Numbered from the stretch's first letter, positions 1-9,238 are shown. The stretch is 64,000 nucleotides of DNA from JALZAH01 sp051000755 (GCA_051000755.1 JBPCNZ010000108.1:1-64000); one strand, 5' to 3'. The notes: generated by a model from the sequence alone, not told the origin. A program made the numbers and translations.

Positions 1-85
1 CGCCTGAGCAACCCCCTCACCCATGAACCCGTCCGATCAACCACCTGTCACACCCAAGGCGTACGATGAGCACGCCTGACAAGCA

Positions 86-502
86 GTGGGACCGTCACCC
101 GAAATCCACAATCAACGGGACATCCTCTTTGAAGGGAGCTTGGCCGATTTCAATGCTGTAGCGACCAAGGCGCCCGTGCAGGGCAACGCTCCAGAGTTGG
201 CGACCCACATGGATGGTCGGCAACTGACCTACGTGTTTTCACAACTGGTGAAGCTCGGAGCAACAGGCGAGGTCGATGTTGGGAGCCTTTCCACGATCCA
301 TGCCGAGGTTAAAGAGTTCAACGGCTCGGAGGCAGTTGTCGAGGCATGCGGTAGAGACACAGTTCAAATTGAAAGTATTTCGACGGGTAAAATAGTTCAG
401 TCGGCGGCGCCCAGCACCGAGTTGATCAATGCATTGGTCCAGCAAGTCGCTGGCACATGGAAGGTCGCATACCAAAGCAATGTGAGTCCAGGATGCTCAT
501 GA
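86..502 (+). CDS. Hypothetical exported-type protein, probably N-terminally incomplete
   Basis: A 138-residue reading frame with a GTG start. I do not recognise a named family. The layout (helix, then beta-rich half with one central Cys in VVEACGRDTV, a TWKV strand and a terminal Cys) resembles the NTF2-like extracellular domains found in small actinobacterial secreted proteins; this is pattern recognition only. No signal peptide or membrane anchor is present and the frame is closed by a stop at 77-79, so the real N-terminus may lie upstream in another frame (a short ATG frame opens at 67). The stop overlaps the ATG of the next gene (ATGA at 499-502), which suggests the two are co-translated. 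Confidence 0.45.
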   Translation: MGPSPEIHNQRDILFEGSLADFNAVATKAPVQGNAPELATHMDGRQLTYVFSQLVKLGATGEVDVGSLSTIHAEVKEFNGSEAVVEACGRDTVQIESISTGKIVQSAAPSTELINALVQQVAGTWKVAYQSNVSPGCS

Positions 503-1530
503 GGGGGGGCTTCCTCGCCGCGATGATGTGCACTGCGTTAGCAATGTTGTCTTCTCCTTCGTCGTCCTATGCGGACTCGGTTCTCCAGGTCGGCACGGGT
601 TGGGGTCAGGACGGTCAACCGACGGGGACAGTTAACATCTCAGCATCCAATATCGACAATGGGGGCGCGTCTCAGCCCGGTGGGTTGTCTGGGGGCGCGG
701 CATCCCCTGCAGGTAGCTCGGGAACCGCAAGTTCCGCCCCTTCCGCTCCTTCCACCCCCTCATGTGGGTTGACTCCAGCGCCAGTCAACGTCCTCAACCC
801 AAGTCTTGGTGGATTAGCGTTTTCGTCGTCCCCTGGTCAAGGGGTTGCTGCCAATGCCGGGGTCGCCGTGATCCAGCCTGGTACTCCTGGATCCTGGTAT
901 CTCAGCTATTGCAACACCTCGTTGCCGGGCCCGCTGCCCGTCTTCATTCCTGCCGGTCCGGGCGGCGGGGCACCGGCTCCGGCGCCGCCCCCGCCGTCCC
1001 CTGCGCAGTTGGCCCAGATCGCGTACGGCGAGATCCAGTTGACGCCGCCCGGTCTTCAGTTGTCACCCTCGAGCGAAACGAACCCGGCGATCGACCAGAT
1101 CGTCAACGCCCCGACCTGGGCGTGGGTCCCGGCTGGCAGCTGGAAACCGCTGTCGGCGACCGCAGCGGCGGGGCCGGTCGTGGTCACAGCCACGGCGACC
1201 CCATCCAGCATAAACGTGACCTACGGCGATGGCAGCGGGACCCAGACGGCGAGTTGTGTCGGCCCGGGCACTCCATATTCCGACCAGTTGGCTAATCACG
1301 AGGACCCGGGTGCGCCTTTGTCGGCAGCTTCGCCAGACTGCGGTTGGACCTATCAACACGTGTCCGCTGGTGCCCCCGGAGGCAAGGAGCCGGTCAACGC
1401 GGTGGTGACCTACCAGGTGGCGTGGACGGTCACCGGCGCAGCCGGTGGAGGCAACCTCGGCCCCCTCAACAGTCCGCCGACGATTTATGACGTTCCAGTC
1501 GGCGAGATCCAGGTGGTTAACACCAACTGA
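499..1530 (+). CDS. Secreted proline/glycine-rich protein of unknown function
   Basis: The ATG at 499 overlaps the upstream stop; 493 is an alternative start in the same frame. Residues 1-25 form a signal peptide (MRGG, hydrophobic core, then SYA-DS). A Gly/Ser/Ala-rich segment follows, with CGLTPAP near residue 90, a PAPAPPPPSP spacer near 160, and a C-terminal domain containing WAWVPAGSW, VTYGDGSGT, a paired-Cys region and VTYQVAWTV. Similar secreted proteins with a W-rich PKD-like C-terminal domain are common in actinobacteria and usually carry no function; I cannot assign one. Predicted location is extracellular. Probably co-expressed with the preceding small gene. Confidence 0.7.
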   Translation: MRGGFLAAMMCTALAMLSSPSSSYADSVLQVGTGWGQDGQPTGTVNISASNIDNGGASQPGGLSGGAASPAGSSGTASSAPSAPSTPSCGLTPAPVNVLNPSLGGLAFSSSPGQGVAANAGVAVIQPGTPGSWYLSYCNTSLPGPLPVFIPAGPGGGAPAPAPPPPSPAQLAQIAYGEIQLTPPGLQLSPSSETNPAIDQIVNAPTWAWVPAGSWKPLSATAAAGPVVVTATATPSSINVTYGDGSGTQTASCVGPGTPYSDQLANHEDPGAPLSAASPDCGWTYQHVSAGAPGGKEPVNAVVTYQVAWTVTGAAGGGNLGPLNSPPTIYDVPVGEIQVVNTN

Positions 1531-1693
1531 GGTATCGAAGCATGACCCGGGAGGCTCCGGAACGGGTGGTGACCCGGGGCGGGCGGGACGTGACGGACCC
1601 CCAACGGCGCTCCGGTATCCTTCCCGGATCGCCGGTCCCCCCCACCTGCCCCCTTCGGAAGCCCCGAAACAGGGCCTTCCGCCCCGCACCGCC

Positions 1694-2998
1694 TTGGCCG
1701 CCACGGCCGGGCGGGGCATCGCCGCGCTGTCCCGGCGCCTGGGCCGGGGGAGTGGGTCGGTGATCGGCGGCAGGGCCATTCTCGGGCTCGACCCGATGGC
1801 CCTGCACCATCTGAGCCGGGGCCACGACACGGCCCTGGTGTCGGCGACGAACGGGAAGACGACGACGACCGCCTTGTTGCGGGCGGCGCTGGCCACCCGG
1901 GGCCCGGTGGTGACGAACCTGGCCGGCGCCAATCTGCCTCCCGGGCTGGCCGCGGCCCTGGCCGAAGGACCCGAGGGGGCGCCGGCCGCCCTGGAGGTGG
2001 ACGAGGCGTGGCTGGGCCGGGTGGTTGAGGCCACCCGGCCGATAATCGTGATCTTGTTGAACCTCAGCCGGGATCAGTTGGATCGCAACAACGAGGTTCG
2101 CAAGCTGTCCAGCTCGTGGCGGGACATCTTCGACGGCCGGACCGGCGTGACGGTGGTGGCCAACGCCGACGACCCCCTGGTCGTGTGGGGCGCCGGCGCC
2201 GCCCCTGATGTCCGCTGGGTGGGCGCCGGTCAGCCGTGGACGGCCGACGCCGCCGGCTGCCCGAGGTGCGGTTCGAGGATCGTGTGGGACGCCGAAAGCC
2301 TCCCGGACCCGGCAACGACCGGCGACAACGCCACACCCGGGGCCCCGGGGCCGACGACGGCGGACGATCCCAATGTGGCCGACGTGATCGACAACCCCGG
2401 GTGGGCGTGCTCGGCCTGCGATCTGCACCGGCCCCGGCTCGACGTGGCCATCACCGATGGGGTTCTGCGCACGGCCGACGGGTTCCGCCACAGCCTGCAG
2501 TTGGCGCTGCCGGGGCGGGCCAACCGGTCCAACGCGGCCATGGCCATGACGGCGGCGAGGATCTTCGGGGTGGAGCCGGGGGTCGCCCTCGAGGCCATGG
2601 CTTCGACCGATGAGGTCGTGGGCCGCTACCGCACGGTTCGCTCCGGCAACGTCGAGGCCCGCCTGCTGCTGGCCAAGAACCCGGCCGGTTGGCTCGAGGT
2701 CCTCGACGTGCTGCGGCCGGCGCCGATGCCTGTGGTGGTGGCCATCAACTCCCGGGTGGCCGACGGCAGGGACCCGTCGTGGCTGTGGGACGTACCGTTC
2801 GAGGCCCTGCGGGGACGCATGGTGGTGGCCAGCGGTGAGCGTTGTGCCGACCTGGCCGTCCGCCTGCACTACGCCGAAGTCGACCACAAGGTTGTCGCCG
2901 ACCCGGTGGCGGCCATCGCCGCGGCAGGCGCGAGCGAGGTGGACCTGGTCGGCAACTACACATCGTTCCAGACGGTGCGGGCCGCGTTGGCGTCATGA
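1694..2998 (+). CDS. murT: MurT, lipid II isoglutaminyl synthase (glutamine-hydrolysing) ligase subunit
   Basis: With GatD it amidates the alpha-carboxyl of D-Glu in lipid II, using ATP and ammonia from glutamine. The Mur-ligase P-loop SATNGKTTTT is followed by EVDEAW and NLSRDQLDR. A zinc ribbon is seen in CPRCGSR and CSACDLHRPR, and the C-terminal MurT domain has the hallmark NPAGWLEVLDVL. The frame is open back to 1445 (ATG 1445 and 1487), but codons from 1531 to about 1690 have poor GC3 and encode a Pro/Gly-rich stretch absent from the family. I therefore place the start at the TTG near the usual MurT N-terminus, although no good ribosome binding site is visible. The stop overlaps the gatD ATG. 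A cytoplasmic heterodimer is expected. Confidence 0.9.
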   Translation: MAATAGRGIAALSRRLGRGSGSVIGGRAILGLDPMALHHLSRGHDTALVSATNGKTTTTALLRAALATRGPVVTNLAGANLPPGLAAALAEGPEGAPAALEVDEAWLGRVVEATRPIIVILLNLSRDQLDRNNEVRKLSSSWRDIFDGRTGVTVVANADDPLVVWGAGAAPDVRWVGAGQPWTADAAGCPRCGSRIVWDAESLPDPATTGDNATPGAPGPTTADDPNVADVIDNPGWACSACDLHRPRLDVAITDGVLRTADGFRHSLQLALPGRANRSNAAMAMTAARIFGVEPGVALEAMASTDEVVGRYRTVRSGNVEARLLLAKNPAGWLEVLDVLRPAPMPVVVAINSRVADGRDPSWLWDVPFEALRGRMVVASGERCADLAVRLHYAEVDHKVVADPVAAIAAAGASEVDLVGNYTSFQTVRAALAS

Positions 2999-3771
2999 GC
3001 CCGAGAGAGTCCGTGGTCACGATCGCGCTGTTGTTCCCCGACCTCTTGGGAACATACGGAGATGGGGGAAATGCCACGATCCTGGCCCAGCGCCTCCGGT
3101 GGAGGGGTCAGCCCGCCGAGGTCGTCACCATTCGCTCCGGTGATGCGGTGCCGGCGTCGGCCGATCTCTACGTGGTGGGAGGGGGCGAGGACCTGCCCCA
3201 GGTGCTGGCCGCCCGGCAGCTGATGAACCCGCCCAACCTGCGCCGGGCGGTGGAAGGCGGGGCCACCGTGTTCGCCGTGTGCGCCGGCCTGCAGATCCTC
3301 GGGACCAGCTTCGACTTCGCCGGTCCGGAGGGGCCCCAGGGCGAGGGCCTGGGCCTGGTCGACGTGTCCACCGGGCGCTCGATGAACCCCCGGGCGGTGG
3401 GGGAGTTGCTCATCGACCCCGATCCGGGCCTGGTCCTGCCCGCCATGACCGGCTACGAGAACCACAGCGGCGCCACCGTGCTCGGCCCCGGGGTGAAGCC
3501 CGCCGGCCGGGTGCGGCTCGGGGTGGGCAACGGCGGCGACGACAAGGTCGATGGCTTCTGGTCCGGTCATCTGCTGGGCACCTACCTGCACGGCCCGGCC
3601 CTGGCCCGGAACCCGGCCCTGGCCGACCTGCTGCTCAGCTGGGTGGTCGGCGATCTGACCCCGCTCGACGATACCGACAGCGAGCGGTTGCGGACCGAGC
3701 GGTTCAAGGCCGCGGCTCGGGTTTCGGGTGGGAACGGGACGGCGAGGCGGTGGTGGCATGGCCGGCGATGA
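2995..3771 (+). CDS. gatD: GatD, glutamine amidotransferase subunit of lipid II isoglutaminyl synthase
   Basis: A 258-residue class I (CobB/CobQ-like) glutaminase that supplies ammonia to MurT. Its nucleophile lies in VFAVCAGLQILG and the catalytic His in GTYLHGP. YVVGGGEDLPQ and LGTYGDGGN are also typical of GatD. The ATG overlaps the murT stop by 4 bases, so the two subunits are probably translationally coupled, as expected for an obligate complex. Length matches the family. The gene continues almost directly into the nicotinate phosphoribosyltransferase gene. Confidence 0.94.
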   Translation: MSPRESVVTIALLFPDLLGTYGDGGNATILAQRLRWRGQPAEVVTIRSGDAVPASADLYVVGGGEDLPQVLAARQLMNPPNLRRAVEGGATVFAVCAGLQILGTSFDFAGPEGPQGEGLGLVDVSTGRSMNPRAVGELLIDPDPGLVLPAMTGYENHSGATVLGPGVKPAGRVRLGVGNGGDDKVDGFWSGHLLGTYLHGPALARNPALADLLLSWVVGDLTPLDDTDSERLRTERFKAAARVSGGNGTARRWWHGRR

Positions 3772-5095
3772 CGCTGCCGGCTTGATGGTTTCTTCGGCGC
3801 TGTACACCGACCGCTACGAGCTGACCATGCTCGACGCCGCCCTCCGGTCGGGGACCGCGGAGAGGCCAGCGACCTTCGAGGTGTTCTCCCGCCGCCTGGG
3901 GGAAGGGCGGACCCACGGTGTCGTCGGTGGCATCGACGGGGTGCTCGAGGCGGTGGAGCGGTTCCGGTTCGGGCCCGCAGAGCTGACCTGGCTGGAGTCC
4001 GCCGGCATCGTGTCGGCGCTCACCCTGGCATGGTTGGCCGACTATCGCTTCTCCGGGTCGATCGACGCCTACCCGGAGGGGGAGCTCTACACGGTGGGCT
4101 CGCCGATCGTGACCGTGGAGGGGACCTTCGGCGAGGCGGTGGTCCTGGAGACGATCGTGTTGTCGATCCTCAACCACGACTCGGCCATCGCATCGGCCGC
4201 CCAGCGGATCGTGGCCGCCGCCGGCGGGAGGCCGATCATCGAGATGGGCGGCCGGCGGGTGGCGCCCGAGGCGGCCGTCGCCGCGGCGCGGGCTGCGTAC
4301 CTGGCCGGGTTCGCGTCGACGTCGAACCTGGAGGCGGGCCGGCGCTACGGGATCCCCACCGCCGGCACCGCGGCCCATGCCTTCGTGCTGGCGTACCCGA
4401 GCGAGGCGGAGGCGTTCGCGGCCCAGATCGCCGCCGGGGGGGTGTCGACCACCCTGCTCGTCGACACCTACGACATCGAGGAGGGCATCCGGGTCGCGGT
4501 CAAGGTGGCAGGGGCCGACCTGGGGGCGGTCCGGATCGACTCCGGTGACCTGATCGACGAGGCCCGGCGGGCCCGGGCCCTCCTCGACTCGCTGGGCGCC
4601 ACCCGAACCAGGGTGATCATCACCGGCGACCTCGACGATGTCAGCATCGCCGCCCTCGCCGGCGCCCCCGTCGACGGCTACGGGGTGGGGACCAGAGTCG
4701 TCACCGGTCTGGATCAGCCGACCGCCGGCTTCGTCTACAAGCTGGTCTCCGTCGCCAGCGGGAGCGATGAGGGGGACGGGCAGCACGCGGTGGCCAAACG
4801 TTCGCCGGGGAAAGCCACCGTCGGGGGTCGCAAGTGGGCCTGGCGGACCCGTCTCGAGGACCTGCCCGACACCTTCGACGGCCCGGACGTCCGCGCCGGG
4901 CCGGTCCAGGTCGACCTGATCACCCCCAGCCTCGAACCACCGCCCGGCGGCGGCCGGCCCCTCCAGCGCCGCATGGTCGACCGTGGCCAGGTGATCGGCC
5001 GCGAACCGCTCCTCACCGCCCGCCGGCGCTGCGAGGCGGCGGTGGCCGAGGCGGCCGGCACGACAGGGCTGATCGCCGTCCGGCAGCCGACCTGA
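3758..5095 (+). CDS. pncB: Nicotinate phosphoribosyltransferase
   Basis: Converts nicotinate, PRPP and ATP to nicotinate mononucleotide in NAD salvage. Recognised from YTDRYELTML at the N-terminus, EVFSRRLGEG, STSNLEAGRRYGIP, GTAAHAFVLAYPSE, LVDTYDIEEG and AVRIDSGDL, all conserved in this type II PRTase. The length of about 446 residues is normal. The ATG at 3758 overlaps gatD by 14 bases; ATG 3785 (just before SSALYTDRYEL) is equally possible, and the GTG at 3728 is less likely because of its long overlap. The location directly after murT-gatD is shared with many actinobacteria. Confidence 0.93.
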   Translation: MAGDDAAGLMVSSALYTDRYELTMLDAALRSGTAERPATFEVFSRRLGEGRTHGVVGGIDGVLEAVERFRFGPAELTWLESAGIVSALTLAWLADYRFSGSIDAYPEGELYTVGSPIVTVEGTFGEAVVLETIVLSILNHDSAIASAAQRIVAAAGGRPIIEMGGRRVAPEAAVAAARAAYLAGFASTSNLEAGRRYGIPTAGTAAHAFVLAYPSEAEAFAAQIAAGGVSTTLLVDTYDIEEGIRVAVKVAGADLGAVRIDSGDLIDEARRARALLDSLGATRTRVIITGDLDDVSIAALAGAPVDGYGVGTRVVTGLDQPTAGFVYKLVSVASGSDEGDGQHAVAKRSPGKATVGGRKWAWRTRLEDLPDTFDGPDVRAGPVQVDLITPSLEPPPGGGRPLQRRMVDRGQVIGREPLLTARRRCEAAVAEAAGTTGLIAVRQPT

Positions 5096-5245
5096 AGCCA
5101 GCGGGTCGGGTGTACTCGTACCAGTCGGGCGTACTACCTGGGGGGTACGCCGCCGAGCCCCGCCGTACGACCCTGGGCGTATCTCGCTCCCAGCCCTGCA
5201 TCCAAAGGATGGTTGGCTATCACTTCGCCACGCGAAGGGCGTACC
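5096..5245 (+). promoter_or_regulatory. Intergenic region with six GTAC sites upstream of the LolA-like/ABC cassette
   Basis: This 150-base gap precedes the GTG of the secreted LolA-like gene. It contains six GTAC tetranucleotides (for example GTGTACTCGTACC, GGCGTACTACC, GGGTACGCC, CCGTACGACC) and a small palindrome TTCGC-CAC-GCGAA near 5223-5235. I cannot name a regulator, and no clear -35/-10 pair stands out. GAAGGG six bases before GTG 5246 is a plausible ribosome binding site. Confidence 0.3.
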
Positions 5246-6409
5246 GTGACAGACATGCGATCCTCATTGAACCGCCGACGGGCCCGGTGGGCCGCCCCGG
5301 TAGCCGTGGCGGGAGCCATCGCCCTCGGATCTTGGATCCCGACCGTGACGGCCAGCGCCTCGACCCCGGACCTGGCCCACCTCAGCGCCGCCCAAGTGCT
5401 GGCCAAGGCCAGCCATCCGACCATCAAGGCCTTCTCCGGCACCGTCGAGGTGACATCCAACCTGGGGCTCCCCGACCTGGGCTCGGTCACCGGCGGCGAC
5501 AGCCAGTCGACCAAGAGCGCAACCGGGTTCGATCCCACGACCCTGCTGTCGGGTGTCCATGACATCAACGTGTGGGACAACGGCGCCCAGCAGCAGCGCC
5601 TTCAGCTTCCGTCCCAGCTGGCCGAGACCGACTTCGTGCACAACGGCAAGGATGCCTACCTCTACAGCAGCTCCAGCCAGGCGGTGACCCACCTGGTGCC
5701 GGGGGCCAGATCCGGCGCCCCGCACAGCTCGGTGTCCGGGGGCGGGGATGTCTCCAAGGGCGGGGCCGACACGCCCAACGGCCAGGTGCCGATGACCCCT
5801 GAGCAGGTGGCCCAGAAGTTCCTCGATCACATCGACCCGTCCACCACGGTGACGGTTGCCTCGCCGGTCTACGTGGTCGGCCGGCCCGCCTACCAGCTGT
5901 CACTGGCGCCCAAGGCCGACACCCCCGGCGCCGCCGCCTCCACCGTGTCGAACGTGTCGATGTCGGTCGACTCGGCCACGGGCATGGTCCTGTGCGTGAC
6001 CGTCAACGCCAAGGGCGCATCGCCGGCCTTCATGGTGTCATTCACCAACAAGTCCGGCGCCAACAGGTTCACGACCGCAGTCCCGGCGGCCTCCAACTTC
6101 GCCGCCCCCACCGGCACGACGACCAAGACCGAGACGATCAACCCCAGCGGCGGTTTCACTCACCACAGTGGCCCGGCCGACGGTTCCAAGCCCACCGTGA
6201 CCGGTGGCCCCTGGGCCGAGGTGGTCACCATCAGCCACGCCAACCTCGGTAAGTCGTCGAAGGAGCTCGACGCCCTGACCACTCCGGTGCAGGGGAGCTC
6301 GGCCCGCCTACTCAGCACGAGCGTGGTCAACGCCCTGGTGTTCCCTGACGGCAAGATCCTCGTCGGGTTCGTCACGCCGGGTGCTCTCGAGGCGGCTGCC
6401 GCCGGTTGA
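5246..6409 (+). CDS. Secreted LolA-like (lipoprotein-carrier fold) protein
   Basis: The N-terminus has basic residues (NRRRARW), a hydrophobic core and a cleavage site near TASAS-TP, so it is exported. The rest resembles the LolA/DUF2092 half-barrel family seen in actinobacteria: HLSAAQVLAKA, FSGTVEV near the N-terminus, an INVWDNG strand, and late VSFTNKSG. The start GTG has a good ribosome binding site; ATG 5255 lies in the same frame. The stop overlaps the TTG of an ABC ATPase, and a permease and lipoprotein follow. The context suggests a cell-surface partner of an ABC exporter. The substrate is unknown. Confidence 0.75.
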   Translation: MTDMRSSLNRRRARWAAPVAVAGAIALGSWIPTVTASASTPDLAHLSAAQVLAKASHPTIKAFSGTVEVTSNLGLPDLGSVTGGDSQSTKSATGFDPTTLLSGVHDINVWDNGAQQQRLQLPSQLAETDFVHNGKDAYLYSSSSQAVTHLVPGARSGAPHSSVSGGGDVSKGGADTPNGQVPMTPEQVAQKFLDHIDPSTTVTVASPVYVVGRPAYQLSLAPKADTPGAAASTVSNVSMSVDSATGMVLCVTVNAKGASPAFMVSFTNKSGANRFTTAVPAASNFAAPTGTTTKTETINPSGGFTHHSGPADGSKPTVTGGPWAEVVTISHANLGKSSKELDALTTPVQGSSARLLSTSVVNALVFPDGKILVGFVTPGALEAAAAG

Positions 6410-7449
6410 GCGACGCCTCTGCGGGGCCACATCACTCCGATGCCGGCGCCTCGGGGGCTCAGCCGTCGGGTGTCGAGTCCTCGGGGGCGACGGCTACCCT
6501 CACCCTGCCGGAGCCCTCGGGTTCGAGCGCCATCGCCACCCACGGTCTGACGAAGCGCTTCGGCGACGTGGCGGCCGTGGACGGGGTCGATCTTTTCGTC
6601 CCGACCGGTTCGGTCTTCGGCTTCCTTGGGCCCAACGGTTCGGGAAAGACGACGACCATCCGCATGCTGCTCGGCCTGATCAGCCCGAGCGCGGGAACCT
6701 GGGAGCTGTTCGGCAGACAGATGCCGGCCGCGGCCTCCGACACGTTGGCCCGGGTCGGAGCCCTCATCGAGGGTCCCGCCTTCTACCCGTGGCTGTCGGG
6801 TAAGGCCAACCTGGCCCGCCTCGACGCCGCCGGTCCCGATGGGCGGGCCTCGACCCGCACGACCCGCATCGACGAAGCCATCGGCCGGGTCGGCCTCACT
6901 GCGGCCGCCACCAAGAAGTACGGGGCGTACTCGCTCGGCATGTGCCAACGGCTCGGCCTGGCCGCCGCCCTCCTCCGGCCCCGGGACCTGTTGATCCTCG
7001 ACGAGCCGACCAACGGCATGGACCCCCAGGGCACCCGGGAGATCCGCAACCTGGTCCGAGACATCGCCAAGGACGGCGCCACCGTCTTCCTCTCCAGCCA
7101 CCTGCTGACCGAGGTCGAGCAGGTGTGCTCGCACGTGGCGGTCATGTCCAACGGTCAACTCCTCACCCAGGGCACCCTCGGTGACCTGCGGTCCGCCGGC
7201 GCCGCCCGCCTACGGATCGAGGTCGATCGGGCCGACGACGCTGCGGCCGTGCTCCGCCGACTCGGCCTGAGCGACGTGGGTGGCGCCGACGGGGTCCTCA
7301 CCGGAGGCCTGACCGGCCAGGCACCCCAGGACTGCAACCGGGAGCTGGTTGAGGCCGGCATCGGGGTCCGGGCCCTGTCGGTGGAGCGACCCAGCCTCGA
7401 AGACCTCTTCGTCGCCCTGACCGGGGAGGGTTTCGATGTTGAGCGCTGA
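6406..7449 (+). CDS. ABC transporter ATP-binding protein (ABC-2 / drug-export type)
   Basis: A 347-residue nucleotide-binding subunit. Walker A is GPNGSGKTTT, the signature is YSLGMCQRLGLA (C in place of the common G in SGGQ-type loops), Walker B is LLILDEPTNGMDP, and the switch His is in FLSSHLLTEVEQ. A 40-residue Ser/Gly/Ala-rich lead precedes the domain. The C-terminal 70 residues form the small regulatory domain typical of CcmA/DrrA-like ATPases. The TTG start overlaps the previous stop and the end overlaps the permease start by 14 bases, so all three are one transcription unit. Confidence 0.93.
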   Translation: MSDASAGPHHSDAGASGAQPSGVESSGATATLTLPEPSGSSAIATHGLTKRFGDVAAVDGVDLFVPTGSVFGFLGPNGSGKTTTIRMLLGLISPSAGTWELFGRQMPAAASDTLARVGALIEGPAFYPWLSGKANLARLDAAGPDGRASTRTTRIDEAIGRVGLTAAATKKYGAYSLGMCQRLGLAAALLRPRDLLILDEPTNGMDPQGTREIRNLVRDIAKDGATVFLSSHLLTEVEQVCSHVAVMSNGQLLTQGTLGDLRSAGAARLRIEVDRADDAAAVLRRLGLSDVGGADGVLTGGLTGQAPQDCNRELVEAGIGVRALSVERPSLEDLFVALTGEGFDVER

Positions 7450-8236
7450 GCTGGTGCAACTGTTTCGCCGGACCCGGACCATCGTCCTCCTCGGCGTGTT
7501 GCTGGTCCTGCCCATCCTTCTCTCCGTGGCCATCTACCTCTCCGGAGGACCGGGGTCGGGGCAGGGGCCGGCGTTCCTCGACCGGGTGTCGCACAACGGC
7601 GTGTTCGCCGCCCTCGCCGGGCTCACGGTCGCCCTGCCGTTCTTCCTCCCCCTCACCGTGGCCGTCGTCGCCGGCGACACCATCGCCGGCGAGGCCAGCC
7701 TCGGCACCCTGCGCTACGTGCTGACCCGACCGTCGGGACGGGGAAGCCTGCTGGCCGTGAAGGGGGCAACGGTCGCCACGTTCTGCATCGCCGGCGCCCT
7801 GCTGGTGGCCATCGGCGGACTGATCGCCGGATCCATCCTGTTCCCCATCGGCAACGTGATCGGCCTTTCAGGGACCAGCTTCTCCCTCGGCGAGGGGGTC
7901 CTGCGCACCCTCCTGGCCGCCGTCATCGTCGGGGCATCCCTGCTGGGCCTGGCCTCCATAGGGATGTTCATCTCCACCCTGACCGACGTCCCGGTCGGCG
8001 CCATGGCCGCCACCGTCGGCGTGGCCGTCCTCTCCAGCGTGCTCGACGCCGTGCCCCAGGTCCATGCCATCCACCCGTGGTTGTTCACCCACAACTGGTT
8101 CGCCTTCGGCGACGTGCTGCGCACACCGGTGTCCTGGCACAACATCGTCCGGGACCTGCTCCTCCAGGCCGGCTACATCGCCGTGTTCGCCAGCGCCGCA
8201 TGGGCCCGGTTCACCACCCGGGACGTGCTTGCCTGA
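7436..8236 (+). CDS. ABC-2 type transporter permease
   Basis: A 266-residue membrane protein with about six hydrophobic segments, starting MLSAELVQLFRRTRTIVLLGVLL. The motif GDTIAGEASLGTLRYVLTRP (cytoplasmic loop between TM2 and TM3) is characteristic of ABC-2 permeases. It pairs with the upstream ATPase, overlapping it by 14 bases. The exported substrate cannot be read from the sequence; linkage to a LolA-like protein and a lipoprotein suggests envelope lipid or lipoprotein handling, as inference. Confidence 0.92.
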   Translation: MLSAELVQLFRRTRTIVLLGVLLVLPILLSVAIYLSGGPGSGQGPAFLDRVSHNGVFAALAGLTVALPFFLPLTVAVVAGDTIAGEASLGTLRYVLTRPSGRGSLLAVKGATVATFCIAGALLVAIGGLIAGSILFPIGNVIGLSGTSFSLGEGVLRTLLAAVIVGASLLGLASIGMFISTLTDVPVGAMAATVGVAVLSSVLDAVPQVHAIHPWLFTHNWFAFGDVLRTPVSWHNIVRDLLLQAGYIAVFASAAWARFTTRDVLA

Positions 8237-8252
8237 GGTTTGTCGGACCCGG

Positions 8253-9185
8253 GTGGCTGTCGTCGCCCGGGTGGCTGTCGTCGTTCTCGGAGCCATCGGT
8301 GGCGGTCTGACGGGCTGCGGCCCGGCGCCCTCGGCGCCCCCACCCCACAGCACTGCCCCCATCCCGCCGGCCACGGCGGCGCCGCCCCAGGCCGCCGGCG
8401 CCGCCACCCAGTCCCAGCTGGGGCCGTGGCACCTGGTCGGCCACGACGCCCGGGCGGGCCTCGTCTCCGATCAGGGGGTCACGACCATCGACGCGCCGCC
8501 GTCGGTCATCTACCGCGGCGTCCTGAGCATCGTCCCCGAGGTCGGGCTCCAGGGATGGGTGCACATCGGTGACCCCGACAGCTGGCACGGCGCCATCATC
8601 GACGCCTACCAGGGCCCGCCCGGGGCGACGACGAAGCTGTTCGTGGTCACCTCCCCCAACGGGAGCCGCCACTCCTACACCCATCCCCTCGATCCCGGCG
8701 AGCTGCTCAACAACTCCTTCGCCGCCGTCTCCCCCGACGGCCAGTGGTTGGTCTCGGGGGAGTTCGGGATCGCCGACCGGCTGCTGGTCCTTCCCATGCC
8801 GGGCGTCAACCCGGCCCGCTCAGCGGACGACGGGACGCTGGAACGGGTGGGGAACATCGCCCTCGATCATCAGGTCTCCGACGTCCAGGGCTGCGATTTC
8901 GTGACCGCCACCCGCCTGCTGTGCGCCACCGACGACCCGGGCACGGCCCTGTGGCCCACCGATCGTCAGCTCCTCCAGGTCGATCTGCCCGGCCCGCTCT
9001 CGGCAAGGGCCACGACGGCGCACGTCAGCGACCTCGGACCGCTACCGCAGCAGAGCGTGTGTGCCGGGACCTTCGAGACCGAGGGCATCGACTACGACGC
9101 CCGGACCGGCCTCCTTCGGGTCGAGGTGGTACCCCCCGCCCCCTGCGACGCGCTCACCACCGTCTACGAGTACCGCTCGTCCTGA
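8253..9185 (+). CDS. Lipoprotein of unknown function
   Basis: The N-terminus is a lipoprotein signal: hydrophobic VAVVVLGAIGGG, then the lipobox LTGC with the modified Cys near residue 22, then a Pro/Ala-rich linker. The mature part has beta-propeller-like repeats such as AVSPDGQWLVSGEFG, and conserved Cys pairs (QGCDF, RLLCATDD, SVCAGTF). An 18-bp direct repeat at the start duplicates VAVVAR. TTG 8229 and GTG 8271 are alternative starts. It closes the LolA-like/ABC cassette, so a role on the outer face of the membrane alongside the transporter is likely. Confidence 0.7.
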   Translation: MAVVARVAVVVLGAIGGGLTGCGPAPSAPPPHSTAPIPPATAAPPQAAGAATQSQLGPWHLVGHDARAGLVSDQGVTTIDAPPSVIYRGVLSIVPEVGLQGWVHIGDPDSWHGAIIDAYQGPPGATTKLFVVTSPNGSRHSYTHPLDPGELLNNSFAAVSPDGQWLVSGEFGIADRLLVLPMPGVNPARSADDGTLERVGNIALDHQVSDVQGCDFVTATRLLCATDDPGTALWPTDRQLLQVDLPGPLSARATTAHVSDLGPLPQQSVCAGTFETEGIDYDARTGLLRVEVVPPAPCDALTTVYEYRSS

Positions 9186-9238
9186 GGGTGCGGCGGGGCC
9201 AGCCACACGCCGGCGGACGCCAAGAGGCCCGGTAACGC

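Noticed and set aside
1063..2034. Long minus-strand frame opposite the secreted protein and murT
   Set aside because: Arg/Pro/Gly-rich translation with no family features, antisense to well supported genes; a high-GC shadow.
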